DNA of 17,328 bases, from the NCBI GenBank assembly GCA_023415545.1, contig JAEZKJ010000026.1, forward strand, positions 1 through 17,328. Reading direction: 5' to 3'. This document shows positions 1 to 6,767 of the stretch, in pieces. Numbering within the stretch: position 1 is the stretch's first letter; every line of letters starts with the position of its first letter. A model generated the notes under the pieces. That model was not told the origin of the DNA and searched no databases. It saw nothing but the letters and a program-made list of their open reading frames with translations. The translations under genes and the position numbers were made by a program. Origin of the DNA: Bacteroidota bacterium (GTDB taxonomy: Bacteria; Bacteroidota; Bacteroidia; Bacteroidales; Bacteroidaceae).

Positions 1-387
1 GTATTAGGCATATTCGGTAAGTCAAGCGACATGCGTGAACTTGAAACAGCTGTTGCTATTGGCGAAGATAAGATGGCTATTCTTGCTGACTTGATGTATG
101 ACTACAGAATAAAGAAATATGTAGGTGCTTATGCAGCAGTTATGGGTGGTGTTGACGTAATCGTATTCACAGGTGGTGTTGGTGAAAATCAATCAACTTG
201 CCGTGAGGGAGTATGTGAAGGCTTAGAATTTATGGGTGTTAAACTTGACCTTGAGTTGAATGCTAAAATCCGTAGCAAAGAGACTGTTATTTCTACTCCT
301 GACTCTAAAGTTAAAGTTTGCGTTATCCCAACTGATGAAGAGTTGATGATTGCTAGCGATACAATGGATATCCTAAACAACAAATAA
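1..387 (+). CDS. ackA: Acetate kinase, C-terminal fragment (5' end outside window)
   Basis: The reading frame is open from base 1 and ends at TAA 385-387, giving 128 visible residues, roughly the last third of a protein usually near 400 residues. Visible family motifs are GKSSDMREL near the start, the nucleotide/phosphate loop FTGGVGEN (fragment residues 56-63) and the C-terminal IPTDEELMIA block (109-118), whose Glu corresponds to the Mg-binding Glu of characterised acetate kinases. The enzyme is cytosolic and interconverts acetyl phosphate + ADP with acetate + ATP, the last step of acetate fermentation in Bacteroidales. A phosphotransacetylase gene often lies upstream, but that region is outside the window. 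It is followed by a strong intrinsic terminator. Identity is secure; the N-terminal half cannot be judged. Confidence 0.95.
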   Translation, partial: VLGIFGKSSDMRELETAVAIGEDKMAILADLMYDYRIKKYVGAYAAVMGGVDVIVFTGGVGENQSTCREGVCEGLEFMGVKLDLELNAKIRSKETVISTPDSKVKVCVIPTDEELMIASDTMDILNNK

Positions 388-410
388 TATTTAAGATATT
401 ACATATATTA

Positions 411-449
411 AAGAGGGCACCCCATTTATTTAAGGGTGCCCTCTTTTCT
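411..449 (+). terminator. Intrinsic terminator of ackA
   Basis: A perfect 12-bp stem (411-422 with 434-445, arm AAGAGGGCACCC) encloses an 11-nt loop and is followed by a T-rich run. It begins 23 nt after the ackA stop codon, the expected place for a Rho-independent terminator. Confidence 0.9.
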
Positions 450-514
450 TGTTTATATCACAATCGTTTAAGCAAAAGTGAATATGTATTTTTTTAATAG
501 CAACTTATTTATAG

Positions 515-555
515 ATATACACCCCAAAAGTTGAAATAACTTTTGGGGTGTATAT
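515..555. terminator. 18-bp hairpin between convergent ackA and lpxH
   Basis: A perfect 18-bp inverted repeat (515-532 with 538-555, core ACACCCCAAAAGTT) has a 5-nt loop GAAAT. It lies between the convergent ends of ackA and lpxH, 21 nt past the lpxH stop on the minus strand. Neither side has a clean T-run, so it is probably the 3' terminator or stabiliser of the lpxH transcript, perhaps also a back-up for ackA read-through. The structure is plain; the direction of action is inferred. Confidence 0.7.
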
Positions 556-576
556 TATTTATTAAAAAGAGTTCTA

Positions 577-1341
577 TTATAGTACACTCTCTCCCTCAAT
601 ATATTGCTCAAGGAATATGTTTTCACCATCGAAAACAGCATAGGAGAATTCATTTATCCAATCGCCAAGAATAATCATTGATGATGATTTGCTAAGCATC
701 AAGTTTAGCATGATATGACGATGTCCATAGATAAAAAAGTTTATATCCGGATGAGTTTTTAAATAATTCTTCGAAAAGAGTACCAATGGTTCATAAGCTT
801 CTCCTTGATATTCAGGTTCTTTTCCATCCACTCGTTTAAGCCTGCTATGCTTTGCCCACTCAAGGCCGAAGTTCATGCTCCATCGAGGATGAATGCAGGA
901 GAACAATTTTCTTAATGTTTTACTATGAAAGATTCTCCGTAACAGTTTGAACTTTGGGTCAAGATCACCTAGTCCATCACCATGAGCCAAGTAAAACTCC
1001 TTACCATAAATCTCACATGTCACAGGTGAACGATGAACTATCATTCCACACTCCTTCTCAAAGTAGTCAATACACCATATATCATGATTACCAATAAAGA
1101 AGTGTACCTCAACTCCCATATCTGTAAGTTCAGATATTTTTCCTAAGAAACGTGTATACCCTTTAGGAACAACAAATTTATACTCGTACCAGAAATCGAA
1201 CATATCTCCCAAGAGGTACACAGCAGCAGCCTTATTCTTTATGCTATCAAGGAATTTAACTAACCGTCTTTCCTGAGTACGGCTATGCTCTATAGCTCGT
1301 GAACCTAAGTGTGCATCCGAAAGGAAATATATATTTTTCAT
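577..1341 (-). CDS. lpxH: UDP-2,3-diacylglucosamine hydrolase (LpxH type)
   Basis: This 254-residue metallophosphoesterase has the metal ligands in family order: DAH (9-11), GDMFDFW (45-51), GNHD (84-87), HGDG (120-123) and GHRH (206-209). The DMFDFW block and the total length (E. coli LpxH is 240) point to LpxH rather than a general phosphodiesterase. LpxH cleaves UDP-2,3-diacylglucosamine to lipid X and UMP at the inner face of the inner membrane, the fourth step of lipid A synthesis. The start ATG at 1341 is followed at once by the first beta strand (MKNIYFLSDAHLG), as in homologues. It is the last gene of a minus-strand group (glycosyltransferase, radC, DUF59 protein), 24 nt after the DUF59 gene, and ends before the 515-555 hairpin. 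Confidence 0.9.
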   Translation of the reverse strand: MKNIYFLSDAHLGSRAIEHSRTQERRLVKFLDSIKNKAAAVYLLGDMFDFWYEYKFVVPKGYTRFLGKISELTDMGVEVHFFIGNHDIWCIDYFEKECGMIVHRSPVTCEIYGKEFYLAHGDGLGDLDPKFKLLRRIFHSKTLRKLFSCIHPRWSMNFGLEWAKHSRLKRVDGKEPEYQGEAYEPLVLFSKNYLKTHPDINFFIYGHRHIMLNLMLSKSSSMIILGDWINEFSYAVFDGENIFLEQYIEGESVL

Positions 1342-1365
1342 GTTTTATAACGTATAAAAACTCAA

Positions 1366-1692
1366 TTACATAAAACCAAGTTCCAGTTTCGCCTCATCGC
1401 TCATCATATCTTTATCCCACTCAGGTTCGAAAACCAAGTTGATAACCGATGATGTAACTCCCTCAATTGAATCAATCTTTTGACGGACATCCTCCATAAT
1501 AAAATCAGCTGCAGGACAGTTAGGAGCAGTAAGAGTCATATCTATCACCACCTCACCATCATCATGAAGATCTATATTATAAATTAACCCTAAGCTATAT
1601 ATATCAACAGGTATCTCAGGATCGTAGACTGTTTTAAGCATCTCTACGATTCGCTCTTCTATTTTTAAACGTTCATCAGCATTCATAATCAT
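1366..1692 (-). CDS. SufT/MIP18-family (DUF59) iron-sulfur assembly protein
   Basis: A 108-residue protein made almost entirely of one MIP18/DUF59 domain. It shows the N-terminal block DPEIPVDIYSLGLIY (24-38), the TAPNCP motif (55-60) with the conserved Cys59, and the C-terminal EPEW...MSDEAKLELG signature typical of SufT-like members. Relatives take part in Fe-S cluster maturation or carriage, probably in the cytosol; the exact role in Bacteroidota is not settled. Two in-frame ATGs (1692 and 1686) are both possible starts, differing by two residues. It sits between radC (31 nt upstream) and lpxH (24 nt downstream), away from any suf operon visible here, so its position gives no partner. Family assignment is firm, function inferred. 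Confidence 0.85.
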   Translation of the reverse strand: MIMNADERLKIEERIVEMLKTVYDPEIPVDIYSLGLIYNIDLHDDGEVVIDMTLTAPNCPAADFIMEDVRQKIDSIEGVTSSVINLVFEPEWDKDMMSDEAKLELGFM

Positions 1693-1723
1693 GATCTATT
1701 TATAATGCAAATTTAATCAAATT

Positions 1724-2413
1724 CTATATTCTTCCCTCATCAGCATAACTATAAAAGTTTCCATCTGTTAATATAACATGATCAAGCAAACGGATATTCA
1801 TAAGTGTTGCTGCATCACGTATCTTAATCGTTATATTATCATCATCCTGACTTGGGTTTACATTTCCCGATGGATGATTATGACAAACAACCAACGATGT
1901 TGCCCTTTTAAGCAGTGCATCACGCATTATGCAACGTACATCAACAAGCGTTGCGGTAAGTCCACCCGAGCTGATCTTTACCTTTTCCAATACTTTTGCA
2001 CTTTGATTCATTAAAAGTATCCAACACTCCTCAATACCGAGATTACGCATCTGAGGATAGAAAAAGCGATATATATCATCCGAGCTGCGTATAATGGTAG
2101 CCTCATGAGGTGAAGATTGTGATCTTCTTTTTGAAAGTTCCAAAGCTGCTAATATAGTTATTGCTTTAGCCGTTCCAATACCTTTAAAAGAGCACAACTC
2201 TTCAAGAGAAGCTTTATCAAGCAACACCAGATCATTGTGAAAATGTGCTAGAATCTTCTTCATTAACTCCACAGCACTCTCATCTCTATTTCCTGAGCCT
2301 ATCAGTATAGCAAGTAGTTCAGCATTTGAGAGACATGATGCACCATGCATGCTCATCTTCTCACGTGGTCGGTCCTCTATGGACCAACTATTGATCGATA
2401 ATTTGTTGTTCAT
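1724..2413 (-). CDS. radC: RadC family JAB/MPN-domain protein
   Basis: A 229-residue protein, the usual RadC length. The N-terminal UPF0758 region contains a helix-hairpin-helix-like segment (SFKGIGTAKA, 75-84), and the C-terminal JAB1/MPN-like domain carries the full metalloprotease-type motif HNHPSGNVNPSQDD (178-191). RadC proteins were once credited with DNA repair, but that role has been withdrawn for E. coli and the biochemical function remains uncertain; the JAMM residues suggest a metal-dependent hydrolase. It starts at ATG 2413 (MNNKLSINSWSIEDRPREK, the canonical N-terminus). It lies 50 nt downstream of the glycosyltransferase and 31 nt upstream of the DUF59 gene on the same strand. 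The start codon lies in one arm of a 10-bp inverted repeat (see 2404-2444). Confidence 0.93.
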   Translation of the reverse strand: MNNKLSINSWSIEDRPREKMSMHGASCLSNAELLAILIGSGNRDESAVELMKKILAHFHNDLVLLDKASLEELCSFKGIGTAKAITILAALELSKRRSQSSPHEATIIRSSDDIYRFFYPQMRNLGIEECWILLMNQSAKVLEKVKISSGGLTATLVDVRCIMRDALLKRATSLVVCHNHPSGNVNPSQDDDNITIKIRDAATLMNIRLLDHVILTDGNFYSYADEGRI

Positions 2414-2444
2414 ATTATGAAATATATTTTAATAATGAACAACA
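2404..2444 (-). promoter_or_regulatory. Possible mRNA hairpin covering the radC start codon
   Basis: Arms TGTTGTTCAT (2404-2413) and ATGAACAACA (2435-2444) are perfect 10-bp inverted repeats around a 21-nt AT-rich loop. In the minus-strand mRNA the radC AUG and its next two codons would be the 3' arm, pairing with a leader segment that contains CAU. This could reduce radC translation when folded. The repeat is seen; regulation is inferred, and a chance repeat in AT-rich DNA remains possible. Confidence 0.35.
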
Positions 2445-2463
2445 GGATGTAACTAAAGATTGC

Positions 2464-3453
2464 TTACTTATAAAAATTCTTATTGAAAGCCGAAAATTCT
2501 TCCTCTTTCATAATAATACGTTTCCAAAAAGCAGAAATAAATCCTGTGCCGTACCCTATAAGTTGTATAAATGCAGCTAGTACAGAAATTAATCCTACAT
2601 ATATATTTTTGTTGCTTATTGAAGAATCAATAAATATTATTAGCGAATAGAGCAGTAGCAGTAGAATAAAATACCAACAAAACATACTCATAACCAATAA
2701 AGCAAGTGTACCAATAGTAAATAAGGCCGGCAACAGATGCACTAATTTTAACGATTCGGGATACTTTTTATATAGATTTATACGTGCAATACCTGAATTG
2801 TGAACCTGCTTAAAAAACTTCCTAAAGTCAGTTCTTCTTTTATGCCATACCCAAGCATCTTGAAAAAGCAAACATCTATATCCGCTCTTGAATATACGTA
2901 TGCTAAAATCGATATCTTCTCCGAATCTCATCTTCGAAAATCCTCCAAGTTTAGTATAAACTTCTCGTCGAACCCCCATGTTAAAACTGCGAGGATGGAA
3001 TTTCTCCATCTGCTTCTTACCACCACGAATACCTCCTGTTGTAAAGAAGGATGTCATAGCATAGTTTATAGCTTTTTGTACATCGGTAAATGAGTCGTGA
3101 GCTTTATCTGGTCCACCAAAAGCGTCACAAGGATGCTCCTCAAGACTCTTCTCTACCATCTCTAAATAAGTGTCCGGTAAAATACAGTCCGAATCGAGTA
3201 TAATAATATACTCTCCATTAGCCTTTGTCACACCATAATTCCTTGTATCGCCGGGGCCGGAATTTTCCTTAAAAAAGTACTCTATATTGAGATTATCCTT
3301 ATACTTTTCAACAATATCCAAACATGGCTTTTGCGAACCATCTTCAACAATAATAATTTCAAAATCCTTATGTGTCTGTCGGCTTAAACTATCAAGCAGT
3401 TCGTCCACCTCATCGGGACGATTATAAACTGGAATAATAAATGAGTATTTCAT
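2464..3453 (-). CDS. Family 2 glycosyltransferase with C-terminal membrane segments
   Basis: From ATG 3453 this is a 329-residue protein beginning directly with the GT-A strand (MKYSFIIPVYNRPDE). It shows the nucleotide-binding VEDGS (36-40), the metal-binding DSD (87-89), NMGVRREV and GGF...GED (171-180, with the usual catalytic acid), and HKRR (204-207). Hydrophobic segments at about 238-276 and 285-309 suggest two or three C-terminal membrane helices, so the catalytic domain should face the cytosol at the inner membrane. Acceptor and sugar cannot be read from sequence; transfer to a lipid-linked or cell-envelope glycan is likely. The frame stays open upstream to a TTG at 3501, but that extension runs through the efp terminator, so ATG 3453 is preferred. 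It is the first gene of the unit leading to radC, the DUF59 gene and lpxH. Confidence 0.88.
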   Translation of the reverse strand: MKYSFIIPVYNRPDEVDELLDSLSRQTHKDFEIIIVEDGSQKPCLDIVEKYKDNLNIEYFFKENSGPGDTRNYGVTKANGEYIIILDSDCILPDTYLEMVEKSLEEHPCDAFGGPDKAHDSFTDVQKAINYAMTSFFTTGGIRGGKKQMEKFHPRSFNMGVRREVYTKLGGFSKMRFGEDIDFSIRIFKSGYRCLLFQDAWVWHKRRTDFRKFFKQVHNSGIARINLYKKYPESLKLVHLLPALFTIGTLALLVMSMFCWYFILLLLLYSLIIFIDSSISNKNIYVGLISVLAAFIQLIGYGTGFISAFWKRIIMKEEEFSAFNKNFYK

Positions 3454-3474
3454 CGCTTGTTGATTTATAACAAA

Positions 3475-3513
3475 GGAAAATAAAAAAGGCGGAGCTTGCA
3501 AGAAGTTCCGCCT
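3475..3513 (-). terminator. Intrinsic terminator of efp
   Basis: On the minus strand, AGGCGGAACTT and AAGCTCCGCCT (3513-3503 with 3497-3487) form a GC-rich stem with one A-C mismatch and a 5-nt loop, followed immediately by TTTTTTATTTT. It lies about 20 nt after the efp stop codon and before the glycosyltransferase start. Confidence 0.88.
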
Positions 3514-3533
3514 AATATTATTAAAAAGCTCTA

Positions 3534-4100
3534 TTAAGCTTTAATACGACCAACGTATGAACCATCGCGAGTATCGATTTCGATAGTTTCTCCTTCTGAG
3601 ATGAAAAGAGGAACACGAACAGTTGCACCTGACTCAACAGTTGCTGGTTTCAATGTATTAGTAGCAGTATCACCTTTCAAACCTGGTTCAGTGTAAGTAA
3701 CCTTCATCTGAACTTTTACAGGCATATCAGCATAAAGCACTGTTTCAGTAGAAGCATCGGATACTACATCAAGTATCATACCTTCTAACAAGAAATCAAC
3801 ACCATTGATAAGGCTCTTAGCAATTGGAATTTGATCGAATGTTTCTTGGTTCATGAATATATACTCTTCACCTTCCATGTAAAGGTATTGGTGAGGACGA
3901 CGCTCTACACGCACATCTTCCAACTTCTCTCCAATATTGAAACGACGTTCTAAAACGTAACCATTTACAACATCTTTCAATTTTGTACGCATGAAAGTAT
4001 TTCCTTTTCCTGGTTTCACATGAAGAAAGTCAATACAGAAATACAATTTACCATCCATACGGATAGCTGTTCCAATTTTAATGTCTTGAGCATTAATCAT
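3534..4100 (-). CDS. efp: Translation elongation factor P
   Basis: 188 residues, the standard EF-P length. It has the N-terminal KOW-like domain with the loop KPGKGNTF (29-36), in which Lys32 occupies the tip position that is modified in many species, then two OB-like domains ending in the EF-P C-terminal signature (ISEGETIEIDTRDGSYVGR). EF-P binds between the ribosomal P and E sites and relieves stalling at polyproline stretches. No modification enzyme (EpmA/EpmB, EarP or YmfI type) is encoded in the window, so whether Lys32 is modified is unknown. It is divergent from rpmH, with a recognisable promoter at 4169-4200, a leader of about 64 nt and its own terminator, so it appears to be a single-gene transcript. 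Confidence 0.97.
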   Translation of the reverse strand: MINAQDIKIGTAIRMDGKLYFCIDFLHVKPGKGNTFMRTKLKDVVNGYVLERRFNIGEKLEDVRVERRPHQYLYMEGEEYIFMNQETFDQIPIAKSLINGVDFLLEGMILDVVSDASTETVLYADMPVKVQMKVTYTEPGLKGDTATNTLKPATVESGATVRVPLFISEGETIEIDTRDGSYVGRIKA

Positions 4101-4168
4101 AAAATATTCTTTTTATATTTGATTATTATTTAGAGACTATATAAAGCAATTCAATGCTATTTCAAATG

Positions 4169-4200
4169 CAAAAGTAATGTAAATCAATAAAAAACGCAAA
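4169..4200 (-). promoter_or_regulatory. Promoter of efp (Bacteroidota sigma type)
   Basis: Read on the minus strand: TTTG (4200-4197), a 20-nt spacer, then TACTTTTG (4176-4169), matching the -33 TTTG / -7 TAnnTTTG consensus known from Bacteroides. The predicted transcription start is near 4164, about 64 nt before the efp ATG. Confidence 0.75.
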
Positions 4201-4228
4201 GGTAAATAAGCAAAAAATGATTCAACTC

Positions 4229-4259
4229 TTTGTTTATTTCAAAAAAGTAACTAATTTTG
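4229..4259 (+). promoter_or_regulatory. Promoter of rpmH (Bacteroidota sigma type)
   Basis: TTTG (4229-4232), a 19-nt spacer and TAATTTTG (4252-4259) match the Bacteroides -33/-7 consensus with ideal spacing. The predicted transcription start is near 4264, giving a leader of about 44 nt before the rpmH ATG. The two -33 elements of efp and rpmH lie 28 nt apart, back to back. Confidence 0.78.
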
Positions 4260-4307
4260 CAGCCCGAATATGAGTGAAAAGGAATAACATAAAAAATAGT
4301 ATATACA

Positions 4308-4463
4308 ATGAAAAGAACGTTTCAACCTTCGAACAGAAAGAGAAAAAACAAACACGGATTCCGTGAAAGAATGGCAACTGCTAATGGTCGTAGAGTACTA
4401 GCTAGCCGTCGTGCTAAAGGTCGTAAGAAATTAACTGTTTCTGACGAATATAATGGAAAATAA
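4308..4463 (+). CDS. rpmH: 50S ribosomal protein L34
   Basis: A 51-residue, very basic ORF from ATG 4308 to TAA 4463. The start MKRTFQPSNRKRKNKHGFR and the block RMATANGRRVLASRRAKGRK are the L34 signature; the short C-terminal extension (LTVSDEYNGK) resembles Bacteroidota forms. L34 is a component of the large ribosomal subunit. In many bacteria rpmH precedes rnpA near the origin; here it stands alone between efp and a convergent operon, with its own promoter and terminator. Confidence 0.97.
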   Translation: MKRTFQPSNRKRKNKHGFRERMATANGRRVLASRRAKGRKKLTVSDEYNGK

Positions 4464-4484
4464 GAAATTATTCTTCATAGAATG

Positions 4485-4522
4485 AAAAAGGAGTAAAGCT
4501 GATCACTTTACTCCTTTTTTTA
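4485..4522. terminator. Bidirectional terminator between rpmH and the rhodanese operon
   Basis: A perfect 14-bp stem AAAAAGGAGTAAAG (4485-4498) with CTTTACTCCTTTTT (4506-4519) encloses a 7-nt loop. The arms start with A-runs and end with T-runs on either strand, so the hairpin can end rpmH (+, stop 4463) and the six-gene minus-strand unit (last stop 4525). It is the only terminator between these convergent units. Confidence 0.88.
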
Positions 4523-4524
4523 TT

Positions 4525-4932
4525 TTATTTTACCACCGGCATTTCATCTTTCTCCCATCCTGTTATTCCTTTATCAAGGTGGTAAACTTTAAAACCTTTC
4601 TCAACAAGGATATTAGCAGCATTTCGACTTCTTCGGCCACTTCTACAATACAAAGCTACCGGACGATTGGTATCAAGTTCCTTATCCACCAAAGAGGAGA
4701 AATCAGGATCATAAATATCAATATTTTTACTACCTTGGATATGACCTTGTGAAAACTCGGCTGCAGTGCGAACATCAACTATTTGAATATCTCTATGTTC
4801 ATGAATAAGATTATTAAATTGAGAAGAGTTAAGATTTTCAAACTTATCACTCTTTTGACCTATACAAGCCCATAATCCTATTGCAAGTACAAAAACAAAC
4901 AGTATAAATAAGCCTAAACGCATCATAGTCAT
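4525..4932 (-). CDS. Exported single-domain rhodanese-like sulfurtransferase, possible lipoprotein
   Basis: About 135 residues. A hydrophobic N-terminal segment (LGLFILFVFVLAIGLWAC) is followed by one rhodanese domain with IVDVRTAAEF...GHI and the active-site loop CRSGRRS containing the catalytic Cys, then HLDKGITGW. All core features of an active rhodanese are present. The sequence before the candidate lipid cysteine is LWAC; Trp at -2 is unusual for a lipobox, so it may be a lipoprotein or simply a membrane-anchored periplasmic protein. Start choice: the frame reaches a TTG at 4935, but ATG 4932 is more likely; ATGs at 4926 and 4923 are also possible. It follows the NigD-like gene by only a few bases and is the last gene of the unit. 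Substrate unknown. Confidence 0.8.
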   Translation of the reverse strand: MTMMRLGLFILFVFVLAIGLWACIGQKSDKFENLNSSQFNNLIHEHRDIQIVDVRTAAEFSQGHIQGSKNIDIYDPDFSSLVDKELDTNRPVALYCRSGRRSRNAANILVEKGFKVYHLDKGITGWEKDEMPVVK

Positions 4933-4938
4933 CAATTA

Positions 4939-5601
4939 TTAATAATAAAAAATACTATTTACAATACCATTATCATATGTATTAATATTAACCTCTATCT
5001 CATCGCCTTTGTTTAAAATATTTTTATATGCCCAAAGAGGGATTGATAAATAAACAGTACGATAAAAAGCTAAAACATCATTATTATTATCATGATAAAG
5101 AGTTATGGTGAGTCGTTTTATATCACTATCGTCGATTTTTGATAATGAGTTTTCAATAAAGCTATATTTATGACTTTTATCTTTAACTAAAACATTCAAT
5201 ATGATATTTACATATTCGCCTGCTCTCCATATACTCTGTATCTTTACCGGGTCAATCTTTATCTCTTTAAAGTCTGAAGCTTTCATCGGAACAGGAGCCA
5301 AAACTCCCTCGCATGTGTATAAGGTGGCTGTATCTTCGTTAGGTATTGTACCTGGAACAAATTTTGATACAGCTCGATAAATAGTATCCGCTGAAAGTCC
5401 TGAAAGTCCTTTCATTGGTGGCACTTTCCAACTTTCACCGCTATCGGTAGTAAGCAGATTAACTGTACCGGCAGAATCGGTAGTAAGATCTACAAACTCA
5501 TTTATTATATCAGGGTAAACAAACTCCTCCTCCTCGCTGCATGAGGTGAGGAGTGTTACGGATAATATTACAAATGCTATGTTCCTAAAGAGTTTTTTCA
5601 T
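4939..5601 (-). CDS. NigD-like lipoprotein
   Basis: A 220-residue predicted lipoprotein. The signal peptide MKKLFRNIAFVILSVTLLTS ends at Cys21 (LLTSC), followed by SEEEE, an acidic stretch like the lipoprotein export signal that sends Bacteroidota lipoproteins to the cell surface. The region after it (YPDIINEFVDLTTDSAGTVN) and the beta-rich C-terminal half (TITLYHDNNND, EIEVNINTYD) resemble NigD-like proteins, named for a gene of the Prevotella nigrescens nigrescin operon and widespread in Bacteroidales without known function. Its ATG overlaps the acyltransferase stop by 4 nt (ATGA), so translation is probably coupled. Family assignment is from recall of the pattern and moderately sure; lipoprotein status is clear. 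No function is proposed. Confidence 0.68.
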   Translation of the reverse strand: MKKLFRNIAFVILSVTLLTSCSEEEEFVYPDIINEFVDLTTDSAGTVNLLTTDSGESWKVPPMKGLSGLSADTIYRAVSKFVPGTIPNEDTATLYTCEGVLAPVPMKASDFKEIKIDPVKIQSIWRAGEYVNIILNVLVKDKSHKYSFIENSLSKIDDSDIKRLTITLYHDNNNDVLAFYRTVYLSIPLWAYKNILNKGDEIEVNINTYDNGIVNSIFYY

Positions 5602-6752
5602 TTGCTTATTGCAACTAAATGATTTATCAAAGGATTGGCATACATTATCAATATCTTCTCCTTAAGGAATTCATAATCTTTATTCTCCAAATCGATTTTA
5701 CCAATCTGATTATCAATATATTTCATAAAATCCTCTTTCTCTTGAGATGTATATTTATCTACAAATCTATTTTCATTTTTCAATACATCATATGCAATAT
5801 AGTTTATGGCATAGATACGGTAGTTTAAATGAATATAGTAATCAATCTTATCAGCAATTATTGTATAAATCTCATTTTTACCTACAGAAGGGTCAATATT
5901 AGCTATAAAGTCATTCAAACATGGAGCAGTTTGGAAATGAATTTTTCCTTTATATCCAAACAATCCTGTCTTCATATTGATAAGATCATCTTCAGGGCTC
6001 TTTACATGTTCAGGATTATCGCGTTGTTGTTGCATCTCTTTAGCCTTAAGATAATCACAAGGATCATACTCATAGGAAATTGAAAGTGGAACAAGATTTA
6101 AATCGATGAGTCTTTCCGCTACACTACCCTCTCCTCCCATAGTCATCATTTTCAAAACACTCTCCTGGGTACGATCGTCGGAATCTTTAGCTCTACCCTG
6201 TCTTTGTGCAATCCAAATATTTTCATGCTTATGGTTTATAGCATAATGCATATATCTCGACATAAGAGCCGAAGTCTCTAATTTCTGTCGTATGCTCACT
6301 CCACGTTTTACAATAAACGACTTATTAATGCGCACCAATTTCTTTATCCATGGGTAGATAAGTAGGTTATCACCTATAGCTATCTCGACAGTATTGAATC
6401 CATTGTCGATAAGAAGCACTGACAAGAAAGCAGAATCGAGTATAATATCACGGTGGTTAGATATAAATGTGTAGTTAATGCTTTTATCAGTTATCGAGCT
6501 ACAATCCATATCCATTCCATTACCCTGCTCCTTAACCAGTTTCCACAGCATATTATAAAAAAATGCTTTTTGGAAATCAAGATTTGTTTTGCATTGTCTC
6601 AACTTATGAGCAAGCATCTCAAAAGGTACATCAGGAATAATCGATTCAGTGACAGCACGGAAATCAGGATCTGCTATCAGTTCCTCGAATACCTGAGGTA
6701 ACTCCTCGGGATTATAAGGACGAATCTCGTCAAATTCGGCTGGCATTTTCAT
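5598..6752 (-). CDS. Putative glycerol-3-phosphate/lysophosphatidate-type acyltransferase
   Basis: 384 residues with a PlsB/PlsC-like core: SNHRDIILDS (98-107) as motif I, IVKRGVSIRQKL (147-158) resembling the motif II region, and IWIAQRQGRAKDSDDRT (179-195) where classical enzymes have an F(P/V)EG-type motif III. No transmembrane helix or signal peptide is obvious, suggesting a peripheral inner-membrane enzyme of phospholipid synthesis. The family, large acyltransferases of Bacteroidota, is usually annotated as 1-acylglycerol-3-phosphate acyltransferase, but the acyl donor and acceptor are not established by sequence. Motif I reads H-X5-D (His100, Asp106) instead of the classical HX4D; Asp102 may be the functional acid. 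It starts 15 nt after ddl and overlaps the lipoprotein gene by 4 nt. Confidence 0.72.
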   Translation of the reverse strand: MKMPAEFDEIRPYNPEELPQVFEELIADPDFRAVTESIIPDVPFEMLAHKLRQCKTNLDFQKAFFYNMLWKLVKEQGNGMDMDCSSITDKSINYTFISNHRDIILDSAFLSVLLIDNGFNTVEIAIGDNLLIYPWIKKLVRINKSFIVKRGVSIRQKLETSALMSRYMHYAINHKHENIWIAQRQGRAKDSDDRTQESVLKMMTMGGEGSVAERLIDLNLVPLSISYEYDPCDYLKAKEMQQQRDNPEHVKSPEDDLINMKTGLFGYKGKIHFQTAPCLNDFIANIDPSVGKNEIYTIIADKIDYYIHLNYRIYAINYIAYDVLKNENRFVDKYTSQEKEDFMKYIDNQIGKIDLENKDYEFLKEKILIMYANPLINHLVAISK

Positions 6753-6767
6753 AATATAATTATTTTA

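Noticed and set aside
2419..2426. TATATTTC on the minus strand upstream of radC as a separate promoter.
   Set aside because: It lacks the final G of TAnnTTTG and has no -33 TTTG at the right spacing; read-through from the glycosyltransferase gene is simpler.
3454..3501. A 16-residue N-terminal extension of the glycosyltransferase starting at TTG 3501.
   Set aside because: It begins with TTG, overlaps the terminator hairpin of efp, and precedes a normal GT2 start (MKYSFIIPVYN) at ATG 3453.
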